From NCBI GenBank assembly GCA_034698045.1, contig JAQGAU010000740.1, positions 1 through 24,441 on the forward strand: a DNA stretch of 24,441 nucleotides. The letters run 5' to 3'. The notes under the pieces were generated by a model that was not told the origin of the DNA, did no database searches, and saw nothing but the letters and a program-made list of their open reading frames with translations. The DNA is from Paramacrobiotus richtersi. Taxonomy: Eukaryota > Tardigrada > Eutardigrada > Parachela > Macrobiotidae. The position numbers and the translations under genes are program-made. Shown here piece after piece: positions 8,734 to 19,880 of the stretch. Each line of letters starts with the position of its first letter. Position 1 is the first letter of the stretch.

Positions 8734-11700
8734 ATGTCTGATGACCACGACGCTCGGGAACTCACCGAAGTTGCAGCTGGAAGACTGTCAGTGAGTTCTG
8801 AAGAGGCAAATGAGGGACATCCCGGAACTGAAGAGCATGATTCCAAACCAGCCGAAATATTGGAACTGCCACTGGATGAAGAATTTATCTATCATGCTAG
8901 AATTGGTAACACAACCGCCGTTCGAGAAATGTTGGCGAACAAGAAAATTGGATCGTCGTTCTTGAATGTTAACCATCTTGGTAAGAGCACGTATTGCACT
9001 GTAGGAAAACGCGAAGAATTGCTTGCTAAAACAAATGAAAAACAAATAACTGGATGTCGACTGTCGCTATGTTTCCCTTAATAACGATATCAGAAAGTCC
9101 GCATTGCAGTTTGGTTGAACTTGAAGTTGGTACACACACCTCAAATTCGCTTTCTGATCAATACGGCTTTTTCTGATACGTTTCTGGTACTGGAGAATTT
9201 TTTTATTGTTTTTCGGTTATGGTTTTCTTCTCAGTTTTTTAGTTTGGGTTTATGCAACTTTTTCTGCAAGGTGTTGTCGTTGTGACCAGCAGTGCGGTTC
9301 ATTTGATTAAATTTCAGAGAAACATGAACAACTGTTGTGGTAGGTACTCTGAAATGGAATCGAGATTGCTCGGCTTTGCATGTGGCGGCATATTTTGGCC
9401 ATTTGGACGTGATTAAACTGTTGATCTCCGATCCTGATATTGATTTGAACCTTCAAAACAATCATTTCGAAACAGCATTACATAAAGCCGGCTTGACCGG
9501 AAGAGCGGAAATTGTTCGGGAATTGCTGTCCCACAGTGCCAATGCGTTAATTAGAGACGACGCTGGCAAAACGCCGGCTCAGACGACAGCAGACAGTGAA
9601 ATCCAGGCTATGATCAAAGGTAATAAGCCTACTTCCGGTATGATGCAACCAAATTAAAGCTGACAGTCTCGCTGGTCGGTAACTGGGAGAAACACTTTAT
9701 TTCACTCCATTTCTCGCTTTGTAGAGGTGGAAAATGTGCAGAAACGGCATCAGACAGATACCTTGTTTCAAATCTGTCGCTCAGGAAATGTTCAGCTCTT
9801 GCGAACTTTACTAAACAGCCAGCACGGGCCGAGTGCGTCGGAAACGGACACAGAAGGGAATACTGCTTTGCACCATGCTGTTCGCCACGATCAACGGGAA
9901 ATTGCATCGCTGTTGATCAGACATGGTTGTGACCCACAATCTAAAAATTTCTCCGGTTCGTGTTGAAATGATTTAACGGGACACATTACGACTAGATTGT
10001 TGTTTAGCACAAAAAAAGTGAAAGCATATCAGAAGGGTCATTACAGGCAAATCTTGCTTCGATCTTGTTGTAAGCGAGCCTATGCAGAAAATACTGGAAA
10101 TCAAAGCATCATTCTCCGTTCCTGTGTCCGAGCCATTTGAAGGAGTTCTGTCAAAGGTGGGACGGATGTTTTTGCATCGAATATTATCATTTATATTTTC
10201 ATATGTTTCCACATTTCAATAGGTGTTAATTTTTCAGTGCAATAGAATATGGAACATCTGGCGAAGATACTGGGTGCATTTGCACAGAGGGACCATTTCA
10301 TTTTACCGATCACGGTAATTATTGCCGGGTAGACTCCGATTTCATGATCTGTATGTCTTTTTTGGGCTGGAGTAACGTTGTGTATATTCGATATTGTAGA
10401 AAAGATGTGGGAAGTGAGCATTTGCGGAAAATTTATCGGCATCTGGATGGAGCCACTATACATGTATGTAACGCATCGTATAACACAATGCGCAGAGCTT
10501 TGCGATAAGATATGCTCTGCATAAATTTCTTCACTGTGAATTTACACCGAACTATTAAGAGTTTCCTGTTTTATTCAAGTTTTTCGTCAGATGTCAAGAG
10601 AATTTTCGTTTGCAGAAACGGAACAGAGATACTGATTTTAGCGTCCGTTTTTCGGATGGAACTACAGTTTTTCTGCGAGTACCCAAGGATTCTGAAGCTT
10701 ATGCTCGTGCAGTAAGGGTGCTTATATGCTTATTCTTGTATGTTTGTTCAAAACGATTCGAAATCCACTCGCTTTTTCAGATCTGGATGCAGCATATCGA
10801 AGAGCACGTCACATATAGTAATTATTATGTTGGTATGTCGGATATTTCAAGACCGGTCGTCGACTCCTTCCAGACAATGGATAAGTCGTTCGCCGAAGCG
10901 AAACATAAGCTAGCTGAGCTACAGAAATGTTTGGCCGGTGCCCGCAGCAACCACAACTGGGATCACCGTATAAATCATTTGCCACTCCTCGATGTTTGCA
11001 ACGCTGCTGAACGGTCGTATTTGGCTGTGCAGTTATGTTTCAATATGTTGAAAGAGCGAGAAAAGGTTAGTTTTATGTTGATAATAATATAACAGCGATA
11101 CTTTAGCTTGATTATCGAATAACGGTAATAGCGGTAATAATAGCTATGCAACCTATGTTACTTCAATTCTGTACCATATGATTTCACCTTTCAAGCAGTG
11201 TTCTGGGGATTGATACAGGTTCGTGAAAAGCAGCTGGCTGAAGAAAGAGAACGATGTAGAGTCTTGGAAAATGCCCTTCAAGTGTTAGCGACAGAACACG
11301 ACGCTGTGCTGAATTCCATGGAGCACGTATCATCATCGGGCCATGTATCTAGTGCGGGATCAGTCTATTTTTCGCCTCCTGAATCCCTTGCTGATGTCGA
11401 GGACATGGCTTTTCTGGATGATAATCAGTCACTAATTTCAGCGGAAGATGAGTATCGTGATGCGGAAAGTCTGGATAACATGAGTAAGTCAACTACGAGA
11501 CCTTCAGTGGATAAAAAATTATATATCTCTTCGTTTTCTTCGGTTTCAAAAATGGTCATATCTCATGTTAGTATTATATCTTGCTTTATGCAACCGTTAT
11601 CATATGCCTTAGTTCCGGACTTTGTTGCACTCGAAATTTCATCTTTCTGCTCGCTTTGATTTAATATTAGAAGCCACGTACACCAGACCATCACATTTTT

Positions 11701-14700
11701 TTAATTTAATTGGTGTTCATTTACGTTTAAGTCAGTTAAGCGCACGCATTTAGCTTAGAAACTTCGCTCCTTTAGATGTTTGTGTGATGCCTCTCCGTTT
11801 AGCTGCTATCGATACTTAACCGTATCTAGAAATGCAAACTAGAAGGTGGCAGTCAAGTTCAGTTATAGATATGCACGTGTCATTTCTGTTGATTCATCTT
11901 TCAAAAGCAGTTGCTGACGGAACGTACAAACCGAGCAGCAATGGCAAAATGTCGGCACTACATTGGGGCCGATACGGTCTGCAGTCTACACCGTAATCTA
12001 ACGTAGAGCGACCATTCTGAGAATGAAATTCGGTGTGGCATGCCGGCAGCGGAATTTACATCTGACATTCCGACGCTGAATCAGCTGTTTGCGTGGTGCT
12101 AGATGGTAGTGAAGCATGCAGTGGAATAGCTTCGCTTTACATGTAGTAGCGTTATGGTTTGTTATGAGCTTTGTGTCTGGTGCCCGAATATTGCCTGAAG
12201 TGCTCTTTTAACCCAATAACCAAAGAAAACACGGTTGTTTTCGAGTTAAGCATTGTGATAGATGATTGTGAGATTGCTGATTTAATAAGTGCATCGTTTT
12301 CTTGCACATCGATCTGTAAACTGTTATAATGCTAGGAAGTATGTGGAATTATTTAAAATCTCCTGGAACCACAGGTACTTACTGGCAGTAGCACTTGTCA
12401 CCTTGTGGTTGCATTTTGAACTCGTCGACAACTTGGTAATTTATCGCAGCATCTTTCTTTCTTTGACGTTCTGCAAACATGAAATATGAGATTTTTGCTA
12501 AAATCGGAGATATATATACTTAAGTGAAGGTTTGTAACGAAACATCTGAATGAGATTTAAATGTGTTGTTTCACATTATGCAGTTTCGTTTTCGGATTTG
12601 ATGTATGGGACCTTTGTATTCATTCTGCAGTACTATTACTACCTGCAATACTGGGCGCTAAACCGTCTTTCTTTAGCATTTTGTACCACTTGTTGTCAGT
12701 AATTGGTTACTAGCTTTATCCGGTCATAATTACTGTATGGCAGAGCTCGTATTTTCACGTACTGCCTGTGATTTCTGGTACACAGCTTTGTCCTGGGGCA
12801 GAATGTTGTCTGGTACATCTTGTTCTAAATCGGCAGCGGTTTCGCATTATTAGAACAGTTGTCAGCTTCAGGAATACGAGGCTACCGATATTTCGAAATT
12901 CGTATTATATGTGGTATCGGTTGTAGATCTAGCTTTGACACTGCTTTGTATATGTTTTTCTGTCGTTTTCTGATTGTTTTCAGTATTGTAATACAGACGT
13001 AGTGAGTATTTCAGTGCACGTGGTTTTTTAGCATTAAATGCAGTATGGTTGTTGCAGGTGTCGGACCAAGTCACACGAAGCCGGAGCATGTCGACGATGG
13101 AGTATTAATGGGTGATCACGCGGATTCTGTTGCAAACGGGACATTTTCTGATGACCAGATCATGGCTGCTCGGTCGAAGTTCGGAGGAAGGTACGAGTGA
13201 CTGCAGAATGAATTACTTTATGCGTGGCGGTGGCACTCGCGAAGCGTAGCTGAGAACAGCACTACTGTGTAGCAGTTTCTGCAGATTTTTTGCAGACCTT
13301 GGACTATCTGCCTCTTTTTTTAAACCATTTCATTAACAAGTGATCTCTTGCAAAAACTTTTTGAACTATAAGAAGTGGAACTTGTATGCGTGTTTTCCGT
13401 GTTCTGGAATGATATTTTTCTGTTGTTCATTTGCCGCTTAGTTGAGATTAATTGGAAGTCGTTATTGACAGTTGAGTAAGTTTGTTTGTAATTTTACTGA
13501 GGTTGAATTTTTGTTAAGCTGCATGACGAAGCAGGTTCGCGGTTAATTAGCAAAACAGCAAATGCCGAAATGGTTGGCGATTTCGAATCTACTTTTATTA
13601 GACGCAACTGCAGCGAAATGGGAGTGGTATTATTGTTCGGCTGATTGTTTCCGACTGCTAATTTTCTGGGAAACTCGTTGGAATAAATTTATCGATGCAC
13701 TCAAAAGAGTGGTCGATACTTTTAGTTATTTTAATTGGTCATTAACTCGAACTGTCTACGCCTGTGCATAACAGGATAAGAAACCATACCTGGCAGGCCC
13801 CGTACAGTATCCCATACAGCTCAGTCGCCTTTAATATGAAAAATAGCACGGAAAAAATCTTTGGACCGGTCTCGAATAATGCAATGAGTGCACTTGAAGC
13901 AGTAAAGAATCTTGGATTGTAAGCATTGCAAAAATTATTAGTAATGTTTTCGTTCGTTTTCTGTGCAAGTTGCTTAAGAGTACGTGTGAAAAATTGTCCA
14001 AGGTGTAAGGAGCTTTTCGTGAAACTAGTTAAACAAAAGGTATAGAAATAAGTGAGGATATGAGATTCTGAACCCGCTCTTTTATGGTTTGTGTATGCAT
14101 TTGTGTGACGAGTGAAAGACTGTTTTTATTGCATTGCGTTTTCCGCTGGTGTGCATGTCTCATTCCCATTGTATTACGCCTACTATGTATTTAAATCAAT
14201 CTTTACACTGGGATATAATTAAGGGATGTTGCGATTCTGGCAAGAGCTTCGATTTGATGGCATCTTGTGGCTTTGACCAATGAAAGAGAGATTATCGATC
14301 TGGCAGACTTAATCCTTTTTGCCAAAACATCACACTCCGTGTACGTTTGGTCATATATGCGGTATTATCATGTTTTCTTTGTGTGACCCGTTTCAAGCAC
14401 CACTGTTAGCTCCGTTCCCGTAGAAGTAGACAGATGAGTGCTTATTTTTACCAGCTCTTAAAATGCTGAAGCAGCTGCGGTTATATGTAAGGCATTGTGT
14501 ATAAGGCTTTTTTAGTAATTTTTACCAGTTTTATTGACTACTAAGTGATACGTAATGTGCATATCGCACGCTGGATTTTGGATATCATGTTTATTGCGAA
14601 GACGTTACCACACTGAAATGTTGTAATTTACGCATGTGGATATTAATATTTGTGATTTATATGGAACGGGTGATTCTGATTGTTTAGTGATGGCGTCGCA

Positions 14701-17700
14701 CAGGTATTGTTAGAATTATGGCGGAAGAAATGCCGCTAATGAGGTATTATGAGGGGTTCAGTCGTCATGTCCACAAAACTTTGGACGGCGGGGTTCTGTT
14801 TTACTGTTTCTCGTTGTTTTTGTTCCTGTCACTCAAAAGTCATAAATTTAGTGTTAGATAGTGTTTTCATATGTATATATATTGTGAACTGGACAAACGC
14901 TCTGTTTAGCAGCCAGATCTGGATAGATCCTGCGCATGCAGGCCGATCTTGAATATGAAATGTGTCATGTGATGTGCATCTTCTGATTCTGCAGCGACAT
15001 TTGTATGTAATAATACTACTGTGCATGTAATGCAATATACATCAAATAAAATTATTGACATATTATGTAGACCATTAGTATGGTCGCACATATCCGCACG
15101 CGGTTCTGTTATATCACACATTATTGATAAAGTACTAATTTTTGTGAGATGTCAAATACAATTCTTATGACAGTCTGATTTTCGGTCAATATTTATACGA
15201 TATTCCATGCTTATAAAGCTTTTGTACATTTAGCTTCCGCTCGGTTAGAACGATATTAGCGCAATTTTTTTGGTCGTACTTGTACAGTCAAGCGATAATG
15301 CCACTGCGAGATGATGGTTTTCCTGTACCGGCTTAGTTGTAGAATTGTAGGAAAGCGGATGGTTTGGTTACAAAATTTGACGTATCGGACAACTTTTTTT
15401 GAAACGTTATTATGATTTCCCGTGCAGTGCGTTTCCGCATATAATGTTATTGTTGCTGAACATTTTGTACCGTTGAGCGGTTCTTAGCGTGAAATTTCAA
15501 CCAGCTAATATGCCTAATCGACCCGACGGGAATGGGATCATTTCCGCATTGACAGAATCTGATAGTTGTGTTATGTCGTGGAGATGAGTATTGCTATTCT
15601 AATTGAATTACCCCATTGATTTCAGTAGACGAGTTGGGAATTAAATGATGGAATTGCATTTTTTTAGGACTTCCTTGCCTGTTCCTCAGTTTTCCAGGAA
15701 TGATTTCAGCATTTGGAGCGTTTTGAAACAATGTATAGGCAAAGTGAGTGTCAGGATTGGGATGTGTTGCTCTTTTTTGTTTCAATTTTTATAATTTGTC
15801 TGGTTTGTGTAACTTCTTATTAATATTATTGTGTATTTTTGGAAATTTTGCAGGATCTTTCCAAAATCACTATGCCGGTTGTGTTTAACGAGCCCCTTAG
15901 CTTTCTGCAACGCATGAGTGAATACATGGAATATTCTCACCTTCTTGATCAGGTATAGAATATCTGTTGCAAAAACGCCAAGAAATAGAAAAATAGACAT
16001 TGAAAAATATTTAAGCGGTGATTCGCACTTGGATAGAGTGGTGCGAAGTCGGTAAAACAATTACGATTGAATAATTTGACTGTCGTGTTATATTACGCTA
16101 ATTCTTCATGATGTGATAGGCAGCAAATAGTGATGATCCCGTGGACCGAATTTCGTATGTTACCGCATTTGCAATATCATCATGCGCCTCTAATGCAGAC
16201 CGTATTGGCAAGCCGTTTAATCCTCTTTTGGGAGAAACATTCGAGCTATCCAGGTGAAGATTGGCTTCCTAATTGGTTCTGGTTCGTCATGCAACGTGCC
16301 GTACGGCTTCCAGTAAAAAACTGTTGCAGTACTTGAGTGTGTTGTGTTTGCAGACCCGAACTAGGATATCGCATGATCTGTGAACAGGTATGTTGGAAGG
16401 AGCGAAAATATCAGCCTTACATCAAAACAAAGCATTTCATGTTATTTTATGCGATACTTTTATATTAAGGCGGTGATATAATTATGTACTTGGACTTTGT
16501 CGTTTATTGCCCATCGTTTGGCTTGGCTTTATTGTTCAATAAAATCTTTTCATACTTCAGAATGCTTTGATTGTGTTTTATAATCAGGCTTTTATGTTAG
16601 TTTGTTATTGTGTAAGTCGAAAGTTGCGTTGCGTTCTGTTTGTAATTGTGGTGCCTGGCGGAGCTGAGCTGACCATCGATTGAACAATTTTTCGCTTAAC
16701 GGTCTTTTAGAACCGTATGGGGCTTCCTTTACGGCCGAGGGCTTTTGTTTGCAGTTTTAAGAGGGCTTGACAACGATTAATTGCTGTACTTATGGTTCTG
16801 GTTTCATACGTGTCGCCTTGTATAAAGCATAATCGATATATGACTGTTAGGTTTCTCACCATCCTCCCGTCAGCGCTTTTGACGCTTCAGCGGAAACATG
16901 GCGGTTTTATGGTTCCATATTACCGAAACTGAAATTCTGGGGCAAATCCGTAGAGATTCAACCGAAGGGCGTTGTCACCGTCGAACTGAAGAAGTAAAAC
17001 CCGCCTGTGTTTCTTTATTTTGAAATGTTGCGGAACTTGAGGGTTGACGTTTTTCGTTGTTTTGTTTAGGTACAAGGAAGTTTATTCATGGTCAAATGTA
17101 AATCTGCAGGTGAACAACATTATTGTGGGAAAACTGTGGATTGAACAGGTAAGCAAAAGAAGATTTCGCTTCGTTTTGGTTAGAGCTTTGCCCGAAATGT
17201 GAAAAGAGAAATATTTCAGATCTCACGTTTCCTTTTCATTCAGGTAATTTGTTTTTTCAGTACGGCACTATGGAGATTGTGAATCACACCACGGGACTTT
17301 CCTGTGTAATGACATTCCACCCTGCCGGGTGGTCCAATAAGGATCTCCATCGCGTCAACGGATATGTCGTTGACAGGAAGTACGGAGATATCACATGCGC
17401 AGGATTATATCGCCGTGCTAATTTTAAAAGAATTTTGATTTCATAGTAAGCGGCAGGTGCGAGCTGTGTTTGGTAAATGGACTGAATACCTTCTGTCTTG
17501 TGATGTGGATGCATTTGAACGTTATTCCCGTAATCTTCCCACCCGCCGACGTTCCTCCTTTAGTGGAAACCTTGGACGCCGACTGTCCACGAACAAAGAG
17601 GTAAGTTTACGGATAACTTTGAATCAGAAGAAGTATTGGTCTGATAACTTAATTACGTTCTTGGAAATAATTTTTGCGCAACTTGAGGGTACCTCGTACA

Positions 17701-18557
17701 CTTTTCGGAGTCAGTTATTTTATTCGCTAAATTCTTGATATAATGATTTTTCATGTCCATATTATGTTTATTCGTATTTCCGCACAGTCCGAGCGTACAG
17801 ACGATCACCACGCCGGGTCATCACAGGATCCGAGTCCGGCTGGCAACGATCCTGTTTTCGACATTCCGGGCGCCAAAATTCTGTGGCAGTTGGATCCGCG
17901 CCTTCCATATTGTGCCAAGGCAATTCTACTTTTTTAGTTGCATAGTCTCTATCACCATCAATTGATTTGTGATTGCAGTATTATGGATTTTCTTTATTTG
18001 CAATGGGTTTGAATGAACTTGATCCGGAAATGAGGGGAAAACTGGCCCCGTCTGATTGCCGATACCGACCGGATATGCGCGCGCTGGAAAATGGTGATCT
18101 TGGTAAATACACAACAGTTGCTTGAACTTGCTCTTGTAGTCGGGCTGATAAAAATGCAGACCTTTGTATTAATTTTCCCTTGCATTCTAGACGACAACTT
18201 TCTTAAATGTTCGTACATGCGTTATTTTACTTAGTTGTTCTTACATAAAAGGATTTGAGAGAAATCGAAGATTTGATAAGTGTTTCCATGCGGATTTAAA
18301 TGGCAGTAATTTTTGTTGTTAAGTGTTAAGAAATAATGATTTCAGATGCCGCATCGGCGCAAAAGAACCGGCTGGAAGAGAAACAGCGCGCAGCACGTAA
18401 ACCTGGTCCGAATCAGAAGCGCAGTCACAGTCACAAGGAAGAGCCGGCACCGTTGTGGTTTTCCTTCCGGAAGAATCCCCATCACGGACAAGAAGATTGG
18501 ATTGCCACGGACAAATACTGGGAACGTGACTATTCCGCATGCCCGGATATTTACTGA
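8734..18557 (+). CDS. OSBPL1A: Oxysterol-binding protein-related protein 1, long form (ANK-PH-FFAT-ORD), 21 exons, 1029 aa
   Basis: Coding exons: 8734-8980, 9344-9619, 9725-9955, 10047-10156, 10238-10314, 10400-10463, 10616-10711, 10781-11065, 11219-11483, 13058-13190, 15668-15743, 15854-15952, 16120-16253, 16354-16387, 16851-16993, 17070-17148, 17261-17379, 17447-17600, 17788-17919, 17979-18102, 18346-18557. All phases fit, with no internal stop. Domains: an acidic N-terminus; ankyrin repeats about residues 50-255 ([55 protein letters not shown]); a PH domain about 280-385; coiled coil about 395-495; an FFAT-like motif EYRDAES (540-546); and the ORD about 605-1025 with the signature EQVSHHPP at 708-715 and a terminal PDIY as in human ORP1. 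ORP1L acts on late endosomes: ankyrin repeats bind Rab7, the FFAT motif binds ER VAP proteins, and the ORD carries sterol or PI4P (family knowledge). Human ORP1L is 950 residues; the excess is mainly N-terminal and in linkers. The least certain junction is the start of exon 2 (9344): the stronger-looking acceptor ending at 9317 would bring an in-frame stop. Confidence 0.94.
11484..13057 (+). other. ORP1 intron 9 (1.57 kb), no coding content seen
   Basis: This intron separates the FFAT-containing exon from the linker exon. It is AT-rich with scattered short frames that resemble nothing. Its donor (ATGA|GTAAGTC) and acceptor (GTTGCAG|GTG) give a serine codon across the junction. I saw no repeat, RNA gene or extra exon in it. 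Confidence 0.7.
13191..15667 (+). other. ORP1 intron 10 (2.48 kb) with a candidate internal promoter and exon
   Basis: This is the longest intron of the gene and lies exactly between the linker and the ORD, so it is where an internal start of a short form would be expected. It contains the candidate alternative first exon 14718-14743 (listed separately). Other open frames here (for example 13562-13771) have no family resemblance. Stretches such as 13200-14600 and 14760-15660 are T-rich with nothing else I can name. Confidence 0.6.
14718..14743 (+). CDS. Candidate alternative first coding exon for an ORP1 short form
   Basis: An ATG at 14718 (context aattATGG) opens the frame MAEEMPLM plus AG, then meets a donor GAG|GTATTA at 14743/14744. 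The two leftover bases AG join the G at 15668 to give Arg and continue as [17 protein letters not shown], the same junction residue the long form uses. The resulting protein would be 443 residues and consist of the ORD. The human short form ORP1S is about 437 residues and also begins just upstream of this conserved RTSLP segment. A second phase-compatible ATG and donor lies at 14690-14703 (MASH plus AG). This is predicted from phase and splice sites only, with no transcript evidence. Confidence 0.5.
17920..17978 (+). other. GC-AG intron of ORP1 (59 nt)
   Basis: The exon ends CCAAG and the intron begins GCAATT instead of GT; the acceptor is TTGCAG. The protein alignment forces this junction: PRLPYCAK continues as [12 protein letters not shown], matching the ORP1 family segment that ends in FAMVLN. 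No GT nearby keeps the frame and the conserved residues. It is also the shortest intron in the gene. Confidence 0.85.
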
Positions 18558-19748
18558 GTGTGTTTATTGGATCTCGCTTAAATGGATTTCGGTGGGATTG
18601 ACGCTCTACGCCTGAGCGGAATGCGCATCGGTCCCCAATGGATGGCTTAATGACGAGGAATTACTACACGGTTATGCTCAATGATGGACAGAATGTGTCT
18701 CTGTGAAACACTGCTGGATGTGGGGTGGTTTTTCCATGTTTTCCATTGGCAGTCGGTTTTCAGTGCCAGATTCTGTCTTTGGTTTTCGTGTACTGGTTAA
18801 TTTTGGCCAGTGTGGTTTTGCACTTTGCGATACCCGATTATGCTCTTATGAATGCTCGGTGATACGAATGTTCGTTTTTATTCGGTTTTCCCTTATGAGT
18901 TAATAAATTGTATATGCGTTTGATTCAAAGTAAATTATGTCAGAAATGTAGCGAAAAAGGTAATGCTGATATAGCTTCAGTTTAATAATTATGGGAAAGT
19001 GAAGGGCTATTATATGTGTTCATTCCTTGATTGGTCTTTGTTTTCTGATTAATCCCTTTGCGCTAGTGCGTCTTAAACATGAGCTCTACATCTAGTTTCC
19101 TACGAGTCTGTCTTTCGGTCGGCTTTCCAATATGTCGCTTTGAACGATTTACGCATCAGCTGACTGCAACCAAAGTCTTATTGATTTACAAAAGAAGAAA
19201 AATAGTGTTACATCTTCTGCTATACTGTAAGTTCAGTTTCGATTCAAGAGTGAGATCGGTTTGGTGGTTGTTAAATTAATATTTCATATTGCACAGTAGC
19301 GGTGATATGGTTATAATTATCATGACCTTTCCATTGTGCCACCAGTATCTTGAGGAGGATAAGAAACAGACCTTAAGAAACAGCCTATGGTAGAATCACC
19401 GTTAAACTACGAAGGCAGAATAATCTCATACCATCAAAACTCCGAAATCTGGTTCTGCATTCTGGACGTTATCACACGTCTGAGTATACTCTCCACAATA
19501 GCCTTCGTTCTCAATTCGCTCAGATGACCTGCTAACCCTGTTTCCTTTCAATTGCTGGTCAAAAAAACAGTTTTCACTTTTTTCCCACTCTACTAAAACA
19601 AAAGAAGATTTTCTGTTCAGTAACAGACAGGTGCGTTGCGTTGCGCGCTGCTCACTGGTCACTTTCGCTGTCAACGAAAAAGGTTCCAGAGAAGCGATAA
19701 AATCAACAGTCTGGCGTCCTACTGTGGATGTTGGAATGTTCAGCGCGA
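18558..19748. other. ORP1 3' UTR and ORP1-CBM14 intergenic region
   Basis: The first about 350 bases are the likely ORP1 3' UTR, ending near the AATAAA at 18902. The remainder up to the TATA box at 19749 has no supported gene. Short frames (for example 19079-19279 plus, 19674..19426 minus) lack any recognisable composition or family; the second starts with TTG. Confidence 0.6.
18902..18907 (+). terminator. ORP1 polyadenylation signal (AATAAA)
   Basis: A canonical AATAAA 345 bases after the ORP1 stop codon, followed by T/G-rich sequence (TTGTATATGCGTTTG), as expected for a cleavage region. Confidence 0.65.
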
Positions 19749-19756
19749 TATATAAA
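19749..19756 (+). promoter_or_regulatory. TATA box of the CBM14 gene
   Basis: TATATAAA lies 125 bases before the start codon at 19881, which puts a start site near 19780 and gives a 5' UTR of about 100 bases. This is the best TATA match next to any gene in the window and suits a tissue- or stage-specific gene. Confidence 0.6.
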
Positions 19757-19880
19757 TGGCGATCGTGTGCATTCGAACAGCTTTTTCGTTACCGGGTTTC
19801 TAGTTGTGCAAATTAATTTGGTTTAGATACAAGTGGACGTATAATTCATCTACCTTTTCTCGCTTTAAACATTTATCGCT

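Noticed and set aside
9318..9343. TTTCAG acceptor ending at 9317 as the start of ORP1 exon 2
   Set aside because: Using it brings an in-frame TGA before the ankyrin sequence. The acceptor ending at 9343 keeps the frame, although its pyrimidine tract is weaker.
8734..9966. A separate small ankyrin-repeat (gankyrin-like) gene
   Set aside because: The ankyrin exons continue in phase into the PH and ORD exons, and the order is exactly that of ORP1L.
13562..13771. A tryptophan-rich open frame inside ORP1 intron 10
   Set aside because: There is no phase-compatible donor to an ORP1 exon and no family resemblance.
17380..17457. ORP1 exon read-through, or the acceptor GGCAG ending at 17456
   Set aside because: Read-through meets a TAG, and the later acceptor does not fit the phase. 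The acceptor ending at 17446 gives [14 protein letters not shown], which matches the family.
19426..19674. An 82-residue minus-strand open frame upstream of the CBM14 gene
   Set aside because: It starts with TTG and has no recognisable domain or supporting signal.
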